Made by a program: the position numbers and the translations under genes. The notes beneath the pieces were generated by a model. The model did no database searches. It was not told the origin of the DNA and saw nothing but the letters and a program-made list of their open reading frames with translations. A DNA stretch of 10,527 nt from Bacillota bacterium (GTDB taxonomy: Bacteria > Bacillota > Clostridia > Lachnospirales > Lachnospiraceae): positions 1 through 10,527 of the forward strand of contig JAEYXC010000165.1 of assembly GCA_023428655.1 (NCBI GenBank). Direction: 5' to 3'. This document shows, one piece after another, positions 7,513 to 10,527 of the stretch (its first letter is position 1; each line of letters opens with the position of its first letter).

Positions 7513-7689
7513 GATGCTACCCTCTCATTTTGCCATTGGCACAACCAAACAATTGTTTTGTGCTGACAGCACTAATTTTTATGATAAATTCAGATTATCA
7601 GATTATATACAGTAAGTCAATTCGTGATTATAATATAGATATGAATAAGGTTTTATCAGTACATTTAACATAAAAAGGAGGCAATTAAT
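7513..7689. promoter_or_regulatory. Divergent control region between the PucR-family gene and the small ORF
   Basis: This AT-rich gap carries several symmetric elements. AAACAATTGTTT at 7547-7558 is a perfect 12-bp palindrome. It is flanked by GCACA at 7539-7543 and TGTGC at 7559-7563, which extend the symmetry around a three-base bulge. GTGCT-GAC-AGCAC at 7560-7572 is a second near-perfect palindrome. CAGATTAT is directly repeated at 7591-7598 and 7599-7606. The minus strand near 7543-7548 reads TTGGTT, which resembles the core of the PucR box described in Bacillus subtilis; the flanks do not match well. A minus-strand TATAAT at 7602-7607 may be the -10 of the PucR-family gene. Autoregulation together with control of the small ORF is the natural inference. 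Confidence 0.55.
7606..7634 (+). promoter_or_regulatory. Promoter of the small ORF
   Basis: TATACA (four of six matches to the -35 consensus) is followed after exactly 17 bases by a perfect TATAAT at 7629-7634. Transcription would start near 7641 and give a leader of about 50 bases to ATG 7690. The -35 box abuts the tandem CAGATTAT repeat, so a bound regulator there would interfere with or assist RNA polymerase. Confidence 0.6.
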
Positions 7690-7854
7690 ATGTATGTCAG
7701 CAGCACAAATATATACATTAACCCTTCGGAGTATGTATCAAATATTCCAAATAGTTTGATTACCTCCGAGCGTTATTATAATTGTGAGAACTTCTTTACG
7801 AAGACTCACAAAAAAAGAGGATTGTTGCAAATTAATAAATTATTCAAAAAATAA
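7690..7854 (+). CDS. Unrecognised 54-residue protein with a basic tail
   Basis: ATG 7690 follows a perfect AGGAGG at 7676-7681 with an 8-base spacer, downstream of a good promoter and upstream of a strong hairpin terminator. That makes a complete single-gene transcription unit. The peptide begins MYVSSTNIYINPSEYVSNIP and ends KKRGLLQINKLFKK. The first two thirds are polar and rich in Ser, Asn and Tyr. The last 17 residues are strongly basic, with eight Lys/Arg/His. There is one Cys (32), no signal peptide and no membrane segment. I do not recognise a family. It is divergent from the PucR-family regulator and may be its target. Options include a nucleic-acid-binding small protein, a peptide precursor, or a leader ORF whose transcript matters more than the peptide. 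The signals around it are much better than chance, but coding is unproven. Confidence 0.6.
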   Translation: MYVSSTNIYINPSEYVSNIPNSLITSERYYNCENFFTKTHKKRGLLQINKLFKK

Positions 7855-7877
7855 TAATTACACCGAATAGGAAGATA

Positions 7878-7925
7878 GAAAGACAGCCTGTCCCCCTCAG
7901 CATGAGGGGATACAGGCTGTCTTTC
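7878..7925. terminator. Strong bidirectional hairpin terminator
   Basis: A 14-bp perfect outer stem (7878-7891 with 7912-7925) continues, after a small internal loop, into a 7-bp inner stem CCCCTCA/TGAGGGG (7893-7899 with 7903-7909), closed by a 3-base loop. On the plus strand TCTTTCCTTT follows; on the minus strand TCTTTCTATCTT follows. It sits between the convergent small ORF and GH5 gene and would serve both. The T tracts are only moderate. Confidence 0.88.
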
Positions 7926-7965
7926 CTTTGGCTTGAGCTTGCGTTATACAGCATATCCTTCGTTA

Positions 7966-8016
7966 CTATTTATCTATCATAAGTGTGACAGATTGCGGAT
8001 CTTCGTGTATGATCAT
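7966..8016 (-). other. Possible 16-codon ORF directly after the GH5 stop
   Basis: ATG 8016 follows the GH5 stop TAA by one base, in the same TAAGATG arrangement seen between the two permease genes, with AAGGAA just upstream. It would encode MIIHEDPQSVTLMIDK and stop at TAG. It could be a tiny coupled gene, the remnant of a lost downstream gene, or chance. The rest of 7926-8017 shows nothing recognisable. Confidence 0.2.
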
Positions 8017-8017
8017 C

Positions 8018-9592
8018 TTATTCCTTGGTTTCCCCTAAATAGGAGGTGTTGATATAATCCAGCTTAACCATTCCAGCGGTACAGGCCACTTTCAGATAGC
8101 CTCTTTCCATTTCCACTCCCTTCAAGAGTGCTATATACTCTCTCTTGCCGGAGATCGTCAGGATTACCTCATCCAATCCCATGGATAGGTTTAGCTCTCC
8201 TTCCCCCTGTGCGGCGATTACGAATCGAATTTCATCTCTCTTCGATTGGAGAAGATAGCTTACTCCATCTCCAGCTTGTAGCATAAGAAGGACATTTTCC
8301 TGCTCCGGTTGTTCTTCACCACCATATCGCTTATAATCCACTAATCCCAGCCTTCCATTCTCGAAGATAAGGCTCGCTGGCTCCGACATCCGTAGCTGTG
8401 CCCCCTGTACTCTGGTCGAATGGATATCACATTCATCAAAGGCCTCACAGGGAATGGTTACCGGAACCTCTCGCTTAAGTGCACACAGCACTCTCTCATT
8501 CACCCTCGCATTTTGAAGACTCTTAAGAAAGTTGTCAAAGATATTGATCGCTGTCTCTCGGGAAATGGATTCTTTGGTATCAATCCAACGAATGAGTCTA
8601 TCCCAGCCCTTCGGTACCTCAAAGGTAATCGGTGAATTCGTACAATCCATCTTCTTATAGCTCCAGAAGGACCAACTGATTTGGAAACGCTCATAAAGGG
8701 GAAAAACGGTGGTATACCAATCACAGTTATTCTCTCCGCCCTCCCCCATGAACAGAGGAACATTCAGATCCTGTGCATATGTTAGAAATTCTTGAAGGCT
8801 ATCAGCATCCGGGCTGCTCCAATACTTGTGGAACTGAAGCATCATATTGTCCGATGCCTCCTGCCTGGTCAAGGCGTCAAAGATTGAAAAATCCGTCGCC
8901 CAATGAACTCCCTCAAGAATAATCATATGGTTTTGGTCCACTTGTCGGATCGTATCAATGATTCTTCTATATAGGGGCAGAACCCTGTGATTATACTGTC
9001 GGAAGAAATTCGGCACTGGCTCGTTCAGTAGATCATAGCCTGCGACCGCTCCCTCCTCCCTATATCGTTTGGCGATTTCTCTCCAAAGAAAGAGTAATTC
9101 TTCTTCATAATGCATCTCTGTAAACAGCAACGGATGATCCACTTCACTATCATCGATGTTCTGACCCGTCTGACCACCGGGTGCTCCATGCATATCAAGT
9201 ATTACATAGAGCTGATATTTTTTACACCATTCGATCAAACGGTCTATGCGAGCAAACATTTCCGCCTTCAGATATAGCTGATTCCCTTTGCTCTCGTAAA
9301 GATGTCTTGCATTCAGCGGAAGACGAACACAGTTGAAGCCTTCCTTCGCAATCAATCGAATATCCTCCTCTGTAATATAAGTATCCAGGTATCTTTCCCA
9401 GAAGCTACGTGCATAATCCTCTCCGCAAAGACTCTTTATCATAGTCTCCATCCTGCGCGGACGATCGCACTTGGTATAGAGCTTCCACATATATCCCTCC
9501 GGCAAAAACCAACCACCCAGACCGAAGCCCCTTAGTAAGATCGGCTGATCTCCCGCATATAGTTCTCTTCCTACTGCATGAATTAATTTCAT
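8018..9592 (-). CDS. Cytoplasmic GH5 glycoside hydrolase, exo-beta-1,3-glucanase-like
   Basis: The product is 524 residues from ATG 9592. A TTG in frame four codons earlier overlaps the GGAGGAG ribosome site that serves this ATG, so the shorter start is preferred. There is no signal peptide. The GH5 TIM barrel spans about residues 15-345. It shows RGFGLGGW near 21, the conserved Arg in CVRLP (R90), DMHGAPGGQTG with His 135, the acid/base Glu 191 in LLNEP, His 255 in FHKY, nucleophile Glu 284 in MGEGG, and the Trp-rich SWSFWSYK near 306-313. The GGW and HGAPGxQxG motifs resemble exo-beta-1,3-glucanases of GH5 rather than classic endocellulases. Residues about 350-524 are a C-terminal beta-rich domain of unknown role. 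Being cytoplasmic and last in a sugar-transporter operon, it probably cleaves imported beta-glucan or related oligosaccharides. Exact linkage specificity is not readable. Confidence 0.9.
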   Translation of the reverse strand: MKLIHAVGRELYAGDQPILLRGFGLGGWFLPEGYMWKLYTKCDRPRRMETMIKSLCGEDYARSFWERYLDTYITEEDIRLIAKEGFNCVRLPLNARHLYESKGNQLYLKAEMFARIDRLIEWCKKYQLYVILDMHGAPGGQTGQNIDDSEVDHPLLFTEMHYEEELLFLWREIAKRYREEGAVAGYDLLNEPVPNFFRQYNHRVLPLYRRIIDTIRQVDQNHMIILEGVHWATDFSIFDALTRQEASDNMMLQFHKYWSSPDADSLQEFLTYAQDLNVPLFMGEGGENNCDWYTTVFPLYERFQISWSFWSYKKMDCTNSPITFEVPKGWDRLIRWIDTKESISRETAINIFDNFLKSLQNARVNERVLCALKREVPVTIPCEAFDECDIHSTRVQGAQLRMSEPASLIFENGRLGLVDYKRYGGEEQPEQENVLLMLQAGDGVSYLLQSKRDEIRFVIAAQGEGELNLSMGLDEVILTISGKREYIALLKGVEMERGYLKVACTAGMVKLDYINTSYLGETKE

Positions 9593-9595
9593 ACT

Positions 9596-9602
9596 CTCCT
9601 CC
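9596..9602 (-). promoter_or_regulatory. Ribosome binding site that decides the GH5 start
   Basis: GGAGGAG on the minus strand ends three bases before ATG 9592. The upstream TTG at 9602-9604 has no ribosome site of its own and overlaps this one. Confidence 0.8.
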
Positions 9603-9653
9603 AATGAGATTATTTCATATTATATAAGATCGGCACAAACTGCTTTCCTATCC

Positions 9654-10484
9654 TTAGCCCTTCACAGCTCCCTCACCGATTCCCTTTAGTATCTGCTTCT
9701 GGAATACAGCATAGAAGATGATGACCGGAATAGCCGAAAGAATTAATGCACTCAGGATAGCTGACCAGTCGCTGCTGTACTGGCCGAACAAAATATTCGT
9801 GGAAAGCAGCAGACTGTATTTTTTATTATCCGATAAGGTAATCAAGGGAAGTAAAAAATCGTTCCATACCCACAGAACATTGGAGATCCCGATGGCGACT
9901 GTGACCGGTTTTAGCATCGGTAGTATAATTTTATAGAAAATTTTCCATCTACTGCAGCCGTCCATGGCGGCTGCCTCCTCCAATTCAAAGGGAATCCCCT
10001 TGATAAAGCCATGATACAAAAATATTGCCATGCTGACTCCAAAGCCGGCATATACAAAGGATAGGCCGATCAACGAATTCTTGATCTGTAAGGCCAAAAT
10101 CACCCTATACAAGGGGATCATGATGGAGCTGAAGGGAATCAACATGGAAAAGACAAATAGTGCAAAAATAATCCGGGACAGCCTGGTCTTTGTCCTGCAT
10201 AGTCTCCATCCGGCCATGGCTGAGAACACAATCATCATCCCAACCCCGAGGGTGGTTAACAGTAGAGTATTCAGGAAGCTTCGAAGATAATGCATTTTTT
10301 CAAAGGTGCGAAAATAATTGTCCAGGTTCAGGGTGGCCGGGAATGCCATCACATTAGTCAATAGCTCCCGATTTGTTTTGAAGGAGTTCATAAGTGCCAT
10401 CAATAGCGGAAAAAGCCAGAATAGCAACAGAATGGTAAGAGCAGTATAAATGATGATATCTGTTATTCGTTTCTTCCTTTTCAT
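9654..10484 (-). CDS. Carbohydrate ABC transporter permease, MalG-type (CUT1 family)
   Basis: The product is 276 residues, the usual size for the second permease of a CUT1 sugar importer. Six membrane segments are visible at about 10-32, 70-92, 104-126, 136-158, 194-216 and 242-263. The cytoplasmic EAA loop, which docks on the ATPase, is at about 169-189 (EEAAAMDGCSRWKIFYKIIL). The C-terminus QKQILKGIGEGAVKG is the family's hallmark tail. It starts one base after the stop of the preceding gene, so the two are probably translationally coupled. The GH5 gene follows 61 bp later with no terminator between, so all three appear to form one operon. No ATPase or binding protein is in the window; the binding-protein gene would be expected upstream, and the ATPase may be a shared one encoded elsewhere. 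Substrate is inferred only from the neighbouring GH5 as a beta-linked oligosaccharide. Confidence 0.95.
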   Translation of the reverse strand: MKRKKRITDIIIYTALTILLLFWLFPLLMALMNSFKTNRELLTNVMAFPATLNLDNYFRTFEKMHYLRSFLNTLLLTTLGVGMMIVFSAMAGWRLCRTKTRLSRIIFALFVFSMLIPFSSIMIPLYRVILALQIKNSLIGLSFVYAGFGVSMAIFLYHGFIKGIPFELEEAAAMDGCSRWKIFYKIILPMLKPVTVAIGISNVLWVWNDFLLPLITLSDNKKYSLLLSTNILFGQYSSDWSAILSALILSAIPVIIFYAVFQKQILKGIGEGAVKG

Positions 10485-10485
10485 C

Positions 10486-10527
10486 TTATAATTCCTGCTC
10501 CTTTCTCTTCATGACGGAAATCTGAAC
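10486..10527 (-). CDS. C-terminal end of the preceding gene, probably the first sugar ABC permease (partial)
   Basis: The last 13 codons are visible: VQISVMKRKEQEL and TAA at 10486-10488. A charged R/K-K-x-x-E-L tail after a short hydrophobic run is typical of MalF/UgpA-type permeases, which commonly precede a MalG-type gene. The one-base gap to the next ATG and the ribosome site inside its own last codons support coupling. Too little is visible to be certain. Confidence 0.6.
   Translation of the reverse strand, partial: VQISVMKRKEQEL

Noticed and set aside
9602..9604. TTG as the start of the GH5 gene, giving 528 residues.
   Set aside because: It overlaps the GGAGGAG ribosome site that serves the ATG at 9592 and has none of its own.
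9593..9653. A TATAAT-like sequence in the gap before the GH5 gene, as a possible internal promoter.
   Set aside because: No acceptable -35 at 16-18 bases; the short gap and function favour operon transcription.
8420..10290. Short ORFs antisense to, or in another frame of, the GH5 and permease genes.
   Set aside because: The GH5 and permease reading frames contain full sets of family motifs; the alternatives have none.

Overview
The window looks like a chromosomal segment from a low-to-moderate-GC Firmicute of class Clostridia. A plant- or polysaccharide-degrading Lachnospiraceae is the best guess. This is inferred from the strong AGGAGG-type ribosome sites, a sugar ABC transporter coupled to a cytoplasmic GH5 enzyme, a PucR-family regulator, and a giant secreted protein built on bacterial Ig-like (Big_2) domains. 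No phage, insertion sequence, CRISPR, tRNA or rRNA is visible. All genes are on the minus strand except one small ORF.

Right side (about 8018-10527), read leftwards on the minus strand: the last 13 codons of what is probably a first sugar-ABC permease, then a complete second permease of the MalG type one base later, then a cytoplasmic GH5 beta-glucanase-like enzyme. This is a classic import-then-hydrolyse operon for an oligosaccharide.

Middle (about 5794-7925): a strong hairpin terminator at 7878-7925 lies between the GH5 gene and a convergent 54-codon ORF at 7690-7854 on the plus strand. That ORF has a perfect Shine-Dalgarno sequence and its own promoter. Its control region of about 180 bp is rich in palindromes and is shared with the divergently transcribed PucR-family regulator (6334-7512). 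Next comes a small XRE-like helix-turn-helix protein (5794-6234) with its own extended -10 promoter.

Left side (1-5688): one open reading frame of at least 1,896 codons fills this half and runs off the left edge. I translated it through without meeting a stop. It encodes a secreted multidomain protein with a signal peptide, two Big_2 domains, a beta-solenoid-like region with 20-residue rungs, a Thr/Ser-Pro linker, and about 1,220 residues of helical sequence. I read the helical part as ten divergent copies of a 110-125 residue module, with evidence of an older five-module duplication. I do not recognise this module. It is the best candidate for something undescribed in the window. The XRE gene directly upstream is a plausible, but unproven, regulator of it.
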